The notes under the pieces were generated by a model, which was not told where the DNA came from, did not search any database, and worked only from the letters and a program-made list of their open reading frames with translations. A program made the translations under genes and the position numbers. DNA of 64,000 nucleotides from Sinomicrobium weinanense (lineage in GTDB: Bacteria > Bacteroidota > Bacteroidia > Flavobacteriales > Flavobacteriaceae), in assembly GCF_018863395.1 (NCBI RefSeq), contig NZ_JAHKRR010000003.1:1-64000 (forward strand), read 5' to 3'. Position 1 is the first letter of the stretch; each line of letters starts with the position of its first letter. Below, piece after piece: positions 53,486-63,690 of the stretch.

Positions 53486-54616
53486 CTACAAATTCAGAAA
53501 TTTCATTACTGCAGAACGAATACGATCCCTGTCTGTATCCGTGAGATTAGAACCGGAGGGAAGACATAGGCCCTTATCAAAAATATCTTCGGCTATCCCA
53601 CCTCCGTAATAAGGAGCCTCCTTAAAAACCGGCTGTAGGTGCATGGGTTTCCATATGGGCCGGCTTTCTATGTTATCTTCTTCCATGGCCAGGCGCAAGG
53701 CTTCGCGTTGTTCAAAACTTTCGGTCAGGATCGCCGTCAGCCAGTGGTTACAAAAATAATCTTCATCCGGCTCCTTCAAAAGTGTAATTCCTTCCACATC
53801 GGAGAAGACCTCCGTATAAAAAGCATGCATGGCCCGGCGTTGTGCTACCCGTTCTTCAAGCACTTCCATCTGCCCACGTCCTATCCCGGCACAAATGTTG
53901 CTCATCCTGTAATTATACCCTATATGGCTGTGCTGGTAATGCGCCGCCTGGTCCCTGGCCTGCGTGGCAAGGAACACTGCTCTTTTCTTCAAACCTTCAT
54001 CCGGGCACACCAAAGCACCACCACCGGAAGTAGTAATGATCTTATTTCCGTTAAATGACAAAATAGCCATTGGCCCGAAAGTACCACAATTTTGCCCCTT
54101 ATAATGACTCCCCAGGGCTTCAGCTGCATCTTCTATTACAGGTATGCTATATTTACCTGCAACGGCATGTATCTCATCCACTTTATAAGGCATACCATAA
54201 AGATGTACTGCAATAATGGCCTTGGGTTTCTTCCCAAGAGCTATCCTGTCTTTTATGGCTTCTTCCAAAGCATCGGGGCATATATTCCAGGTATCGGGTT
54301 CACTGTCCACAAAAACAGGAGTCGCGCCCTGGTATACGATGGGGTTTGCCGAAGCCGAAAAGGTCAGACTCTGACAAATCACTTCATCACCGGCCTCAAC
54401 CCCCGAAAGGATCAGGGCCAAATGCAGGGCTGCAGTACCGGCGCTTACTGCTGCTATCTTTTTTTCTTCTCTGAGAAAGCTTTCAAGGTCTGCCTCCAGA
54501 CCATTGACATTAGGACCCAACGGGGCAACCCAATTATCGTCAAATGCTTCTTTTATATACTTTTGCTCTGTGCCTCCCATATGGGGGGAAGAGAGCCAGA
54601 TTTTAGGATTATCCAT
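53486..54616 (-). CDS. DegT/DnrJ-family sugar aminotransferase (PglE-like)
   Basis: 376 residues. The start matches the group, with IWLSSPHMGGTEQKYIKEAF and NWVAPLGPNVNG; PLP residues include SAGTAALHLAL, AAEALGSHY and the Schiff-base Lys in SFNGNKIITTSGGGALV. Enzymes of this type aminate UDP-4-keto-6-deoxy-GlcNAc on the way to UDP-bacillosamine. Partners present: the dehydratase at 50597 and the PglC-like transferase at 56735. The usual hexapeptide acetyltransferase PglD is missing. Confidence 0.92.
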   Translation of the reverse strand: MDNPKIWLSSPHMGGTEQKYIKEAFDDNWVAPLGPNVNGLEADLESFLREEKKIAAVSAGTAALHLALILSGVEAGDEVICQSLTFSASANPIVYQGATPVFVDSEPDTWNICPDALEEAIKDRIALGKKPKAIIAVHLYGMPYKVDEIHAVAGKYSIPVIEDAAEALGSHYKGQNCGTFGPMAILSFNGNKIITTSGGGALVCPDEGLKKRAVFLATQARDQAAHYQHSHIGYNYRMSNICAGIGRGQMEVLEERVAQRRAMHAFYTEVFSDVEGITLLKEPDEDYFCNHWLTAILTESFEQREALRLAMEEDNIESRPIWKPMHLQPVFKEAPYYGGGIAEDIFDKGLCLPSGSNLTDTDRDRIRSAVMKFLNL

Positions 54617-54705
54617 ATACTGATTATCTTTTTATCTCTTTTGAAATTTTACATTCGGCAGTTGGTCTCTTAAAAAGAATGACCTCCTTTAATCCTCCGA
54701 TAACA

Positions 54706-55737
54706 TCATGCCCTATATAAAGGAAAAAAGCCTGCTGCTTTTGTCACATCAACATTATTTTGTGCAACCAATTGATCATATTTTGCCTGGTCGACAATAA
54801 GGTTCCAAACCTGAAATTGAAAATTATTTTTCGAAAATCCCGATTTAAACCGGTATAAAGAGTCCTCATCACTTCCGCCTACGCCACCTCCCAAATGTAA
54901 GTACTCCAGTCCCAGTTCATTCCCCAGCAAGCGGGCCTCATCCAATATTAACTTCATCGGGGTATCGCGTATGTATGCATCCCTGGTCCCGGCCAAATGA
55001 TACTGCATTATTTTATCTGTAAGAGTAAACACCGCCCCCGCTGCTATTTCTCCGTCTTTAACAGCTACCAGCAACCGGGAATTAAAGCAGGGATTGTCCA
55101 ATAGCTTTTTAAAATAATCTTCATCGAAATAATAATATGCTTTAGCCTCCACCCGGTCCATGGTCTGATGGTAGATCTCCACAAACACTTTTAATTCTTC
55201 CGGGTGAATTTCCCGCACACTATATCCTTTCTTTTTTTTGAGCTGGTTTATTTCAGATTTGTTTGACTTTCTATAGTCCTTTCTTTGTTCCTCAAGGGGA
55301 AGTGTTAGATCGATTGCGATCGTTTTATTGAGATCTAATACTTGTCCGAAATCATTAAAAAACGGCATCGTTTCCATTAAAGGATGAAGACGCGAGAAAG
55401 CGCTTATAATATTCTCCTTTTTTAAATATGTCAATAGCTCCGCCTGAAATTGCCTTATAAATTCCGGAGAAAATTCATCAAAGCTCTTAGATGCTACAGG
55501 CCCGCAATAACCATATGCAGATGTGGCATCGTACCAATCCGTTTGGGGAATTTTCCGTATAAGCAAAGGCAAAGCTATTGTATTGCCTTCCTGTGTCCCT
55601 ACAAATAATAAGGCTTTGTCCTCACTATTGGTTTCTAATGAATGATAACAGGAAGTATGATGGAAATCATATATTATACTCTTTGAAATTATTTGCTGCC
55701 ATTCGTTGTCTTTTACACTTAGAACGGAAAAGTCCAT
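54706..55737 (-). CDS. FemAB/GNAT-like acyl- or aminoacyltransferase
   Basis: 343 residues. N-terminal region with FHHTSCYHSLETNSEDKALLF, and a C-terminal GNAT-like half with YRKSNKSEINQLKKKKGYSV, LLVAVKDGEIAAGAVFTLTDKIMQYHLAGTRDAYIRDTPMKLILDEA and LHLGGGVGG. It fits the FemAB-like/GNAT_6 group found in exopolysaccharide clusters. It may N-acylate a 4-amino sugar or link an amino acid to one; this would supply the step otherwise done by PglD, but that is inference. It lies between sulfotransferase and aminotransferase genes. Confidence 0.75.
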   Translation of the reverse strand: MDFSVLSVKDNEWQQIISKSIIYDFHHTSCYHSLETNSEDKALLFVGTQEGNTIALPLLIRKIPQTDWYDATSAYGYCGPVASKSFDEFSPEFIRQFQAELLTYLKKENIISAFSRLHPLMETMPFFNDFGQVLDLNKTIAIDLTLPLEEQRKDYRKSNKSEINQLKKKKGYSVREIHPEELKVFVEIYHQTMDRVEAKAYYYFDEDYFKKLLDNPCFNSRLLVAVKDGEIAAGAVFTLTDKIMQYHLAGTRDAYIRDTPMKLILDEARLLGNELGLEYLHLGGGVGGSDEDSLYRFKSGFSKNNFQFQVWNLIVDQAKYDQLVAQNNVDVTKAAGFFPLYRA

Positions 55738-55748
55738 TTTCTTTAATT

Positions 55749-56738
55749 TTACAGGTTTTCAAATTCAGGGAATAATTGTAGTACTCTATCTTTAGCTTTC
55801 AGGAATTTTGTCTTTTCGCCCTCAGAAACTTCAGCGATTCTTTTTTGAAAAGGCTGTACGTTTAAAATTTCCGGATTAAAAGAAGTGTCGTGGGTATTTA
55901 GCAATTCTCCTATTTCTCCGAGAAAACTAGCCGGGTCTTCACAAATATCCTCATGCCGAAAAAACAATTTATTTTTCTGCGGTACTTTATCTAGCTGATT
56001 GAAATATTCGTATTCCAGGGCCAGTATCTGGCCGGATATCTGGGCATACACATCCAATTCTTTTAAACGTTCATATTGAAGAGGTTTTATGGAGCCCCAT
56101 GTATTGACATCCCCATTTAGTTTTTTCCGCAACTTCAGAATGGATAGTGCATTATCCAGAAAATTACGTTTTATATATATAAAGCAGGTCTTAGGCATTA
56201 CCTGACAAACTTTTGCCGCATGGAACCCCAATAAGAAAGATTTAAAAACTGCCGGCCTGTCAAATCGGTAACATATGTTGTTTAGGATGATACTCAGATC
56301 TTCCCAATCAATTTCTTTCTCATGCTCCTTTTCCTGTTGTTGTAAACCCGGATATTTTAAATGATAATTCCAGAAATACCCAAACTCATGAGGTTCCCTG
56401 ATCGCATCAGTACGCCCGAATGAGGACTTAAAATTGCTAACGTATTCCAGCCCCAATAATTTTTTTGATAGTTCTATGCCATATACCGGAGCTTTCCAAT
56501 AGGTAGCTATAAAATTATTGATATACCCTACAGGTAAAAAAGACGAAATGAGTTGAGATGCCAAAGTAGTCCCGGATCGGGGCGCTCCCAAGATATGCAG
56601 TGTAGGATATATATGCCCGTGGTCTTCCAATAAAGCACCCTGTTCTTTGAACAGGGCCTCATTCATGGAAACAAGTACTTTTTCAAACCATTGATCCTTC
56701 AAAAATTCTCCGGACAGCTTCTGCTCCTCTCTTTTCAT
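55749..56738 (-). CDS. Sulfotransferase
   Basis: 329 residues. The 5'-phosphosulfate-binding loop is LGAPRSGTTLASQLIS (about residues 50-65). A later segment has CFIYIKRNFLDNALSILKLR, matching the 3'-phosphate-binding R-x7-S region of PAPS sulfotransferases. It should transfer sulfate from PAPS to the polysaccharide or its lipid-linked repeat unit in the cytoplasm. It overlaps the PglC-like gene by 4 bases and precedes the FemAB-like gene by 11, so all are cotranscribed. Confidence 0.85.
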   Translation of the reverse strand: MKREEQKLSGEFLKDQWFEKVLVSMNEALFKEQGALLEDHGHIYPTLHILGAPRSGTTLASQLISSFLPVGYINNFIATYWKAPVYGIELSKKLLGLEYVSNFKSSFGRTDAIREPHEFGYFWNYHLKYPGLQQQEKEHEKEIDWEDLSIILNNICYRFDRPAVFKSFLLGFHAAKVCQVMPKTCFIYIKRNFLDNALSILKLRKKLNGDVNTWGSIKPLQYERLKELDVYAQISGQILALEYEYFNQLDKVPQKNKLFFRHEDICEDPASFLGEIGELLNTHDTSFNPEILNVQPFQKRIAEVSEGEKTKFLKAKDRVLQLFPEFENL

Positions 56739-57358
56739 CCCTGCTGCTTATTTTTTATATATTCATCAAAAGGTATTTCAAAATTTCCTCCTTCCGGATT
56801 GGTATCTTTTCGCTTCAAAACATTTACTGCTGTTTGAAAAATAATTTTCATGTCCAGCAAAAAACTTTGATTTTCCACATACCAAACATCCATGTTTAAC
56901 TTTTTGTCCCAACTAAGATTACTACGTCCATTGGCCTGGGCATATCCTGTAATTCCCGGAAGGACTTCATGCCGTTTGTTTTGCCCCTCTGTGAAATAAG
57001 GCAAGTAACGCATTCGTAATGGCCTTGGACCTACAATACTCATTTCTCCTTTCAATACGTTGAGCAAACTGGGCAACTCATCTAAACTGGTAGCCCTTAA
57101 TTTTTTACCAAATGAAGGCAATCTTTGTTCATTGGGCAATAAATTACCCTCTACATCCTTTTCATTCGTCATAGAACGAAATTTATACAGGTAAAACGGG
57201 TTACCGTTTTTTCCGGGACGTTCTTGTTTAAATAGAATCGGATAATTTAATTTACATAGTATAACTACGACTATGACTATTAAGATTGGACTTAATAACA
57301 TTAAACTTATAAAAGCTATAAAAAAGTCTATCACACGCTTAAAAAAAGCTCGGTACAT
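56735..57358 (-). CDS. Initiating phosphoglycosyl transferase (PglC-like)
   Basis: 207 residues. A single N-terminal reentrant helix (RVIDFFIAFISLMLLSPILIVIVVVIL), LFKQERPGKNGNPFYLYKFRSM, catalytic Asp-Glu in ATSLDELPSLLNVLKGEMSIVGPRPL, and LPGITGYAQANGR. Monotopic enzymes of this type move a sugar phosphate, often diNAc-bacillosamine-phosphate, from UDP to undecaprenyl phosphate and start the repeat unit. The stop overlaps the sulfotransferase start (ATGA-type, 56735-56738). Confidence 0.92.
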   Translation of the reverse strand: MYRAFFKRVIDFFIAFISLMLLSPILIVIVVVILCKLNYPILFKQERPGKNGNPFYLYKFRSMTNEKDVEGNLLPNEQRLPSFGKKLRATSLDELPSLLNVLKGEMSIVGPRPLRMRYLPYFTEGQNKRHEVLPGITGYAQANGRSNLSWDKKLNMDVWYVENQSFLLDMKIIFQTAVNVLKRKDTNPEGGNFEIPFDEYIKNKQQG

Positions 57359-57370
57359 ACGCCTTATTTA

Positions 57371-58510
57371 TTATTCTTCATATATCTTTTTAATCCCTTC
57401 CCATATAACATTTTGATCAAATCCCTTCGCCCAAATCTTACCATTTTCTCCATATATTCTTAACATTTCCACATTATCCATTAATGATAACATTTTGTTT
57501 TTCAACACCTCAGAATTCTTAATTTCTTTAATCAAAACACCATTATAAGAATCACTCACTGCGTCTTTACAACCAGTAACATCATTGCCTATTATTGGTA
57601 TTCCCATTGCAGCAGCTTGTATAAATACATTTCCAAAACCTTCTGCCCATGTAGGTAATACGAAACAATCAAACAAAGACATATATATAGGCATTTGCTC
57701 AAACGGCTTTCTTCCAACCATAATTATGCCTGGGTGAGAATTATATTTATCTATAAGCTCCTTATCGGAAACTTGTGTTGCCTCAATCCCTCCAACCATC
57801 ATTAAACGAACATCTGTCCTTTCTCCATAAAGTCCTTGAAACGCTTCATAAAGTTCATTAACCCCCTTCCGGTCATTAAACCTGCCAACAAAACCAAATG
57901 TAAAAAACCCATTTATAGCATATCGAGTTTTATATTCAGTTTTCAAATTTTCAGTTATTTTCTCCGGCATGAACAAGGAAAGATCGAGTCCATTACTACT
58001 ACCATTCCCTATAACAATCGTTTTATTCTCTCTGAAAATACCATGCTCTTTTCCAAGTACCTCTATGGACTTGCTGATGCAAATAATCCGATGACTATAT
58101 TTAGCTATAATCCTTTCAAAAAACATTAAGAGACGTTTAGTTTTCCCCGACTCACTTTCATATCTAAAACCCCGGCAAGTATATATTCGCTTTTTAACAT
58201 TACACAATTTACCCGCAAGCATACCCAAAAGGCTAATTTTAGGGGTCCCTACATTTATGATATCAGGTTTTACCCTTATAAAATGGAGGATTATCACATA
58301 TAATGCCTTAAAATCACTCCACAAACTAATCTCTCTTTTAATGTCCACCGGTAATAGTGTACACCCTTCTTCTAAACAGAATTGAATAGTTTTTTCAGTT
58401 TTTGGAGCAAGCAAAAACACGTTATATCCACGAACAATGAAATATTTAATTTGTCCTTTTAATAAACTAATGCTGTTTGGAGCAGTAATTCCGACTATTA
58501 ATTTTTTCAT
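57371..58510 (-). CDS. Glycosyltransferase family 4 (first in repeat assembly?)
   Basis: 379 residues from ATG 58510; a TTG three codons upstream is less likely. GT-B fold: N-terminal ITAPNSISLLKGQIKYFIVRGYNVFLLAP; C-terminal nucleotide-sugar site FTFGFVGRFNDRKGVNEL and the ExxE motif EGFGNVFIQAAAMGIPIIG. The N-terminal FIRVKPDIINVGTPKISLLGMLAG segment is typical of the PglA-like group that adds the second sugar. It lies next to the PglC-like gene. Confidence 0.85.
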   Translation of the reverse strand: MKKLIVGITAPNSISLLKGQIKYFIVRGYNVFLLAPKTEKTIQFCLEEGCTLLPVDIKREISLWSDFKALYVIILHFIRVKPDIINVGTPKISLLGMLAGKLCNVKKRIYTCRGFRYESESGKTKRLLMFFERIIAKYSHRIICISKSIEVLGKEHGIFRENKTIVIGNGSSNGLDLSLFMPEKITENLKTEYKTRYAINGFFTFGFVGRFNDRKGVNELYEAFQGLYGERTDVRLMMVGGIEATQVSDKELIDKYNSHPGIIMVGRKPFEQMPIYMSLFDCFVLPTWAEGFGNVFIQAAAMGIPIIGNDVTGCKDAVSDSYNGVLIKEIKNSEVLKNKMLSLMDNVEMLRIYGENGKIWAKGFDQNVIWEGIKKIYEE

Positions 58511-58556
58511 CTTATACAATTAAGTCCATCTTCCATTATTTCTATAAGAAAATACA

Positions 58557-59651
58557 TTATTTCCCGTCAATTACATTTATATATTTATCAACTATTTTTC
58601 CCCACTCAAAATCAAAAGATCTTTGATAAGCCATTTTACTGATTTTTTGGTACAAAGGTATTATTTGCTCTATTCGTTCGGCAAGTTCCTCTTGGGAAGT
58701 ACTATCACATGAAAATCCAACTTCTCCCTCTTCAAAGAAACCGTCCATTCCTTCTCCTTTAGTGTAAATAATCGGGAGGCCACGACTAATAGCTTCAGTA
58801 TACACTGCTCCAAATGTTTCTGATTTAGAAAGAAGTACAAAAATATCGTTATTATCATATACTGTTTTAAGTTCCTCTTTAGAATTTAATTTACCTAAAT
58901 ACACTACTTTATTATCTGGAGGTAGTTGTTTATTTATCTTTTTAAAGTCCATTTCAAGGGTGTTTTCCCCCACTATGGTAAGCGTATATCCTCGTTTGTG
59001 TTTTCTTTTCATAAATTCCAAAAGGATATCCAAGTTCTTCCGAGGAATAATTTGACCAACAAATAATAATCTTATATGTTCGTTTAACTTTTTTTCTTTT
59101 CGGTTACTCATTTCTTCCTCGATCCAATATGGAGCAAGGCCATTAGGTAAAAGATAAAATTTCTTGTTATCCAACTCTGGATAAATTTCTTCAATCTTAA
59201 CCTTAAGTGAAGGTGAAATAAAAAAAACAGCCTTAGCTTTAGTGAGAATTATACGACCTATTGCTTTAAAAATAACACTACGCCTTATGAATAACGTTAT
59301 ATCTGTAATTCGTACAGAAACAACATACTCCTTTTTCTTTAATAAGCTTAAGATATAGGTTGGGATACCGTCACTCATAAGAGTATGTCCATGTAAATAA
59401 CTAAAATCTTGATATTTCTTTTTATAAAACAATCGAATTACTTTCCATACTTTGGTCACAAAAATTGTCTTATCTATTCTACCAAAAACATAATCAATAT
59501 CTATCCCCGGAATATCATCATCTCTAAAGTGTTTATATACAGGAATAAGAAATTGATCTTTACGTTTCTTTAAAAGTTCCTTATATAGGTTATAATGAAT
59601 TTTATTACTTAAAAAATAGCTATTAATGTGCAAGGCAGTCTTTGAAAACAT
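58557..59651 (-). CDS. Glycosyltransferase family 4
   Basis: 364 residues, GT-B fold. Motifs: IRLLFVGQIIPRKNLDIL, LSKSETFGAVYTEAISRGLPIIY (E-x7-E). Sugar and linkage cannot be read from sequence. Part of a tightly packed run with strongly AT-rich codon use, unlike the more GC-rich housekeeping genes to the left, suggesting recent transfer of this section. Confidence 0.85.
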   Translation of the reverse strand: MFSKTALHINSYFLSNKIHYNLYKELLKKRKDQFLIPVYKHFRDDDIPGIDIDYVFGRIDKTIFVTKVWKVIRLFYKKKYQDFSYLHGHTLMSDGIPTYILSLLKKKEYVVSVRITDITLFIRRSVIFKAIGRIILTKAKAVFFISPSLKVKIEEIYPELDNKKFYLLPNGLAPYWIEEEMSNRKEKKLNEHIRLLFVGQIIPRKNLDILLEFMKRKHKRGYTLTIVGENTLEMDFKKINKQLPPDNKVVYLGKLNSKEELKTVYDNNDIFVLLSKSETFGAVYTEAISRGLPIIYTKGEGMDGFFEEGEVGFSCDSTSQEELAERIEQIIPLYQKISKMAYQRSFDFEWGKIVDKYINVIDGK

Positions 59652-59697
59652 AAAAAGGATGTATTACAAAGTTATTATCTTTTGTCAAGTTCAGAAT

Positions 59698-60864
59698 CTA
59701 ATAATGCTGTGAAGCTTTTCGTTGTAGCTTTTTAAACTGTTTGTCTTTTGTAGGGTCTACGTTACCTTTCCTAATCCATTTTTTATTTCCTTTAGCGTAT
59801 GGTAACAACCATTCATATGCCTTTTTAATGCTTTTTCCTTGAGGAGTTTTATAATTCCATAAATCTATATCTACTTTATCTGCCATATGTGCAATATTGA
59901 AAAGGAGATTAAGGTTTGCTACTGAATATCTCCAAGGTTCAGTCCTCCTTAATTCAAAAGGCTGTTGACCATTATCTGATATCTGAGTATCTATTCGGGG
60001 AATAACCTTTTCATTTACAATCATTTTCGCTATACTATCTTGTCCTGTAAATATTGCATAGGCAATCACTTGCATATCGTAAGAGGCTCCTATATTATTA
60101 GATTGGGTCATTCCTTGCATACCTATTTTACTGGTTAACATCCAGGTCAACAACTCTGAAAACCATTTTTTTATCTCCTCAGTATCTTTTTTTGACCAAC
60201 TATCAGAACCTTCAATAAGCAATATACCATCTATAGCTTTAATTAAGTGCTGTGTATCGATAAAAACCATTGACCTTCCCTTGGCTTTTCTGCCAGGAAC
60301 AATCTGTCCATACTTAAATCTTGGACGTAGGCTTTTATCCTTATCTATAAACCACAAACGTCCAAGTTGAGCAGCCTTCTTTGCATACCTTTCATCCTTG
60401 GTATGATAATATGCCAAACCTAGGGCACGTACATCAAAACAAAATTGACGCATATATATATCATCCTTTTTGGGATTTGATCTTTCAGGGTTGGTTTTCC
60501 CATCTTTATGAATATAAGGAAATCCATCCTTAGTATTTGGATTAGGCCAATAATAAGGAGCTACACTATAAAATTCTCTCTTGTCACCATTGGGAGGGAC
60601 ATCTTCTTTATCTGCCGGGGCATGGATTTTTCTTTTGAGGGCTTTGTCAGCATTTTTAAGAATACTTTTAATCTTTTCCTCTTTATTGAGAGAGCTAGAT
60701 AAACGTGAAAACAAACCTTTGTTCTTAAGTCTAATAATGTCGGTCATTTCTTGATCCAACAGAAGAAATTTGTTCTCTTCTTGCGTATATGCTTTATTGA
60801 CAAGCAATAAAAGCCATAGGATTATTAAACTATTTATCCACTTCTTTCTTTTTTTTAGTCTCAT
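59698..60864 (-). CDS. Alginate-lyase-family protein in the capsule cluster
   Basis: 388 residues from ATG 60864 (a TTG two codons upstream is open but weaker). Signal/anchor helix WINSLIILWLLLLVNKAYTQ. The mature part matches the alginate_lyase (PF05426) alpha-toroid family: VAPYYWPNPNTKDG, NNIGASYDMQVIAYAIF, and RRTEPWRYSVANLNLLFNIA. In alginate clusters AlgL-type lyases trim polymer in the periplasm. Here it may trim a uronic-acid-containing polysaccharide made by the cluster. Catalytic residues (Asn, His/Tyr) seem present in the N-N-I-G and R-x-E-P-W-R-Y blocks, but substrate is unknown. Confidence 0.8.
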   Translation of the reverse strand: MRLKKRKKWINSLIILWLLLLVNKAYTQEENKFLLLDQEMTDIIRLKNKGLFSRLSSSLNKEEKIKSILKNADKALKRKIHAPADKEDVPPNGDKREFYSVAPYYWPNPNTKDGFPYIHKDGKTNPERSNPKKDDIYMRQFCFDVRALGLAYYHTKDERYAKKAAQLGRLWFIDKDKSLRPRFKYGQIVPGRKAKGRSMVFIDTQHLIKAIDGILLIEGSDSWSKKDTEEIKKWFSELLTWMLTSKIGMQGMTQSNNIGASYDMQVIAYAIFTGQDSIAKMIVNEKVIPRIDTQISDNGQQPFELRRTEPWRYSVANLNLLFNIAHMADKVDIDLWNYKTPQGKSIKKAYEWLLPYAKGNKKWIRKGNVDPTKDKQFKKLQRKASQHY

Positions 60865-60876
60865 ATACAAATTTCT

Positions 60877-61989
60877 TTATGGGTTTTCCTCAAAAATATA
60901 ATCTAAATATTCTTGAGCTATTTTTTCCGTATAAAAATCTTTAGCCCTTTCTATCAATACATCGGGATTATGGGGAGTGCTTAAAGTGTCTATCATAGCA
61001 TTTGCCATTTCTTGAAGGTTTCCAACCGAAACCAATTTACCGTATTTTCCATCTTCTAAAATTTCTGCTGGTCCGCTGGGGCAATTCGTAGATATAATAG
61101 GGGTCCCCACACCCATAGCTTCTACAATAACGTTACCAAAACCTTCCCATATAGAAGATAAGACAAAGGCTGATGCTCGTCGAATATAATATTGCGGATT
61201 ATGCACAAAGCCCAAAAGAAAAACATCTTTTTCTAAGTTTAATTCAGTAATTAAATTTTCTAATTCTTTACGTAAAGGACCTTCACCCAAGATAATCAAT
61301 GCAACATCCATTTTCTGTTTGACTATATGATAAGATTTAATTAAAGTAAAAAAATCTTTTGCTTTAGTAAGCCTCCCCACGCCAATAATATATTTTTTAT
61401 CTTCGCGTAACAGTTGTTCATATGTCAGGGGTATTTGGACATCCCTAAGTTCGGTGTATGGTTTATAAACTGGGTTATAAATAACTTCTACCTCAGTGCG
61501 TTTTACATTTGCCCATTTTGCAAAATCATCAGCTACTCCTTTAGAAACAGCAATAAATTTATTTGGAACCTTATATAATAGTTTAGATAGTATCTCAATG
61601 AATATACTCTTTTTTCTTACACCTATCTGTTCCTTGTTTTCGGCACTCACATTGGTATGAATAGAAATTACAGGTTGAACTTTCCTATATGATATTAAGC
61701 ACCCGATCACATTTAAAATATCTTGTCTTTGTCTCGATGAAATTGAAACCATAGGCTTTTCTTTGTTAAGATAAGAAATATACCTTACCATTCGCCCTAA
61801 ATAAGACCCACCATGAACAAAAATACGAACCTCCTTCGGGATTTGATCCATATATTCCCCGTCGTCCTTATATAGGAAGAGATCAACCATTATTCCTTTT
61901 TTTACAAATTCTTCCACAAGGTGGAGAGTAAGTTTTCCAATACCCCCCAGCCCCATGTTTCCAACAAAAAAACAGATTCTTTTTTGCAT
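60877..61989 (-). CDS. Glycosyltransferase family 4
   Basis: 370 residues. N-terminal ICFFVGNMGLGGIGKLTLHLVEEFVKKG (donor/acceptor domain), central YIIGVGRLTKAKDFFTLIKSY, and C-terminal SSIWEGFGNVIVEAMGVGTPIISTNCPSGPAEIL, the E-x7-E donor motif followed by the typical G-P-x-E-I-L loop of GT4 enzymes. AT-rich like its neighbours. It starts 224 bases from the polymerase gene. Confidence 0.9.
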   Translation of the reverse strand: MQKRICFFVGNMGLGGIGKLTLHLVEEFVKKGIMVDLFLYKDDGEYMDQIPKEVRIFVHGGSYLGRMVRYISYLNKEKPMVSISSRQRQDILNVIGCLISYRKVQPVISIHTNVSAENKEQIGVRKKSIFIEILSKLLYKVPNKFIAVSKGVADDFAKWANVKRTEVEVIYNPVYKPYTELRDVQIPLTYEQLLREDKKYIIGVGRLTKAKDFFTLIKSYHIVKQKMDVALIILGEGPLRKELENLITELNLEKDVFLLGFVHNPQYYIRRASAFVLSSIWEGFGNVIVEAMGVGTPIISTNCPSGPAEILEDGKYGKLVSVGNLQEMANAMIDTLSTPHNPDVLIERAKDFYTEKIAQEYLDYIFEENP

Positions 61990-62213
61990 TTATAAATGGA
62001 TTATTAGTACTAAATTAAGATAATACTTTATTTTATTCTGTAATAAAACCCTAGGCTTTTGCATTTACAATATCTACTTCACCTTCCGAAAAAAATTACT
62101 TACCCAGTCGGTTTTAACATAAAATATATAACAGCTTTGGAACAAAGCACATAATTATCTTTAGAATTCGTTTAAAAAATATATAATTAACTTATTTAGA
62201 AACTATTTCTTTT

Positions 62214-63629
62214 TTATAGCATTTCCTTAGCCACTACATATAAAGCAAAAGCACCTAATTGAAAAAGAACTATGTTTTGTATAAGTGTTTTTCGCTTTTT
62301 TTTATCTAAATTATAATAAATATAAGCAGCAACTAGATATAAAATTGGATAAGCTCCCATCATCCTTCTATACTCATAAGAACCTGTACATACGGCTACA
62401 AGCAATAAAACAGCTATGGCAAGAGCATATTTCAATTGCTGAGGAATAATTGTTCTATATTTTTTATAAAAGAATCCATATATCAACACCCCCCATACCA
62501 ATATCCAATACATTTGAGATATAACAAGGGGGAATAACAGGTATTGATTTTGACCGATAACACTTACATAAATAGCCCTATCTGGGGGATAAGGATAGGT
62601 TTGACTGATCACAATATTACCAAAAGGCTGAAGAACACCTGGAAGGCGGTTAACTAAAGCTGTAAAACCACTAGATTTTTCAAATTTTCTTTCATGATAC
62701 TCCTGATAAAGTTCCACTTTTTCTACAGTGTCTTCGCCATATGCTTCAAAGTTAAAAACTATGGAGGCTACAAAACCCATTATAAAAACTATTCCTAAGA
62801 GAAAAGAAGCAATTTTATTTTTAAATTTTTTAATCCTAACAAAAAGATATGCAGAAATAAACGCTATAAAGAAGAGACCATGTTGCATCCTAAACTGTGC
62901 AACTAAAAACCCAACTAAAACAAGTAGAATTAAGTTACGAAATTTCCATTCACTCATAAAAATATAAAAGCCTATCACAAAAAATAAAAGTATGTGGGGA
63001 TCTCTGGTATACGTTCCGGAAAAGGCAAAGATGTGAGTAAGAAGCCCAAAAGTAACCGCAATTATCCATGTTCGCTTATGGGGCAAATACAAACGACCTA
63101 TATTGTAGAGAAAGATTATAGTCATCGCGCACGTAAATACTATTTGGGTTTTTTGTAAAACTATACTGTTTACCTCTCCCATCATATTCGCAATCCGGCC
63201 CAATAGCCATGACAAAAACGCAAAACCAGGATAATTTTTAATCCTATAAAACTCCCAATCAAACATTTCCAGGTTAACTTTTTGCCTTATTAAAGAATCT
63301 GTCACTGTATAAAAATCTAGGCTATCAAAATGAAAAAAGAAATCTGAATTTGGGTCTCTGACATACACATAATTAGTAATGATCATATACAGATAATAGA
63401 TCGTAAAAAACAGTAGCCAAAGTCTGTAGGATTCATGTCTATTTACCCTTGGAAAAGAAATCTTTATCAACAGCACCCCCAACAAAAACCACAACCCCGT
63501 CACTATAAACACCGCAATATTATTCTCTATCAATAACACTATAGAAGTAATAAGCAATAAGAGAATTCCTGAAAATACGGGCCTTTTTCTTTTTGGTGGA
63601 ATAATCATAATACTACTACTGCTACTCAT
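62214..63629 (-). CDS. Polytopic membrane protein, likely repeat-unit polymerase (Wzy-like)
   Basis: 471 residues from ATG 63629; a TTG at 63683 is open but gives a non-membrane, less likely extension. About ten to twelve hydrophobic helices, with a large loop (FEAYGEDTVEKVELYQEYHERKFEKSSGFTALVNRLPG). EYRRMMGAYP near the end and YTRDPHILLFFVIGFYIFMSE are noteworthy. Size, topology and place in the cluster suggest the O-unit polymerase; I recognise no sequence motif that proves it. A glycosyltransferase of the GT-C type is an alternative. Confidence 0.65.
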   Translation of the reverse strand: MSSSSSIMIIPPKRKRPVFSGILLLLITSIVLLIENNIAVFIVTGLWFLLGVLLIKISFPRVNRHESYRLWLLFFTIYYLYMIITNYVYVRDPNSDFFFHFDSLDFYTVTDSLIRQKVNLEMFDWEFYRIKNYPGFAFLSWLLGRIANMMGEVNSIVLQKTQIVFTCAMTIIFLYNIGRLYLPHKRTWIIAVTFGLLTHIFAFSGTYTRDPHILLFFVIGFYIFMSEWKFRNLILLVLVGFLVAQFRMQHGLFFIAFISAYLFVRIKKFKNKIASFLLGIVFIMGFVASIVFNFEAYGEDTVEKVELYQEYHERKFEKSSGFTALVNRLPGVLQPFGNIVISQTYPYPPDRAIYVSVIGQNQYLLFPLVISQMYWILVWGVLIYGFFYKKYRTIIPQQLKYALAIAVLLLVAVCTGSYEYRRMMGAYPILYLVAAYIYYNLDKKKRKTLIQNIVLFQLGAFALYVVAKEML

Positions 63630-63690
63630 ATGCCTTATATTAATATCAAGTAAACAACAACCATATACAGGTATAACTGTCAATAAAATT

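Noticed and set aside
54706-55737. PglD acetyltransferase
   Set aside because: No left-handed beta-helix hexapeptide pattern; sequence fits FemAB/GNAT-like proteins instead.
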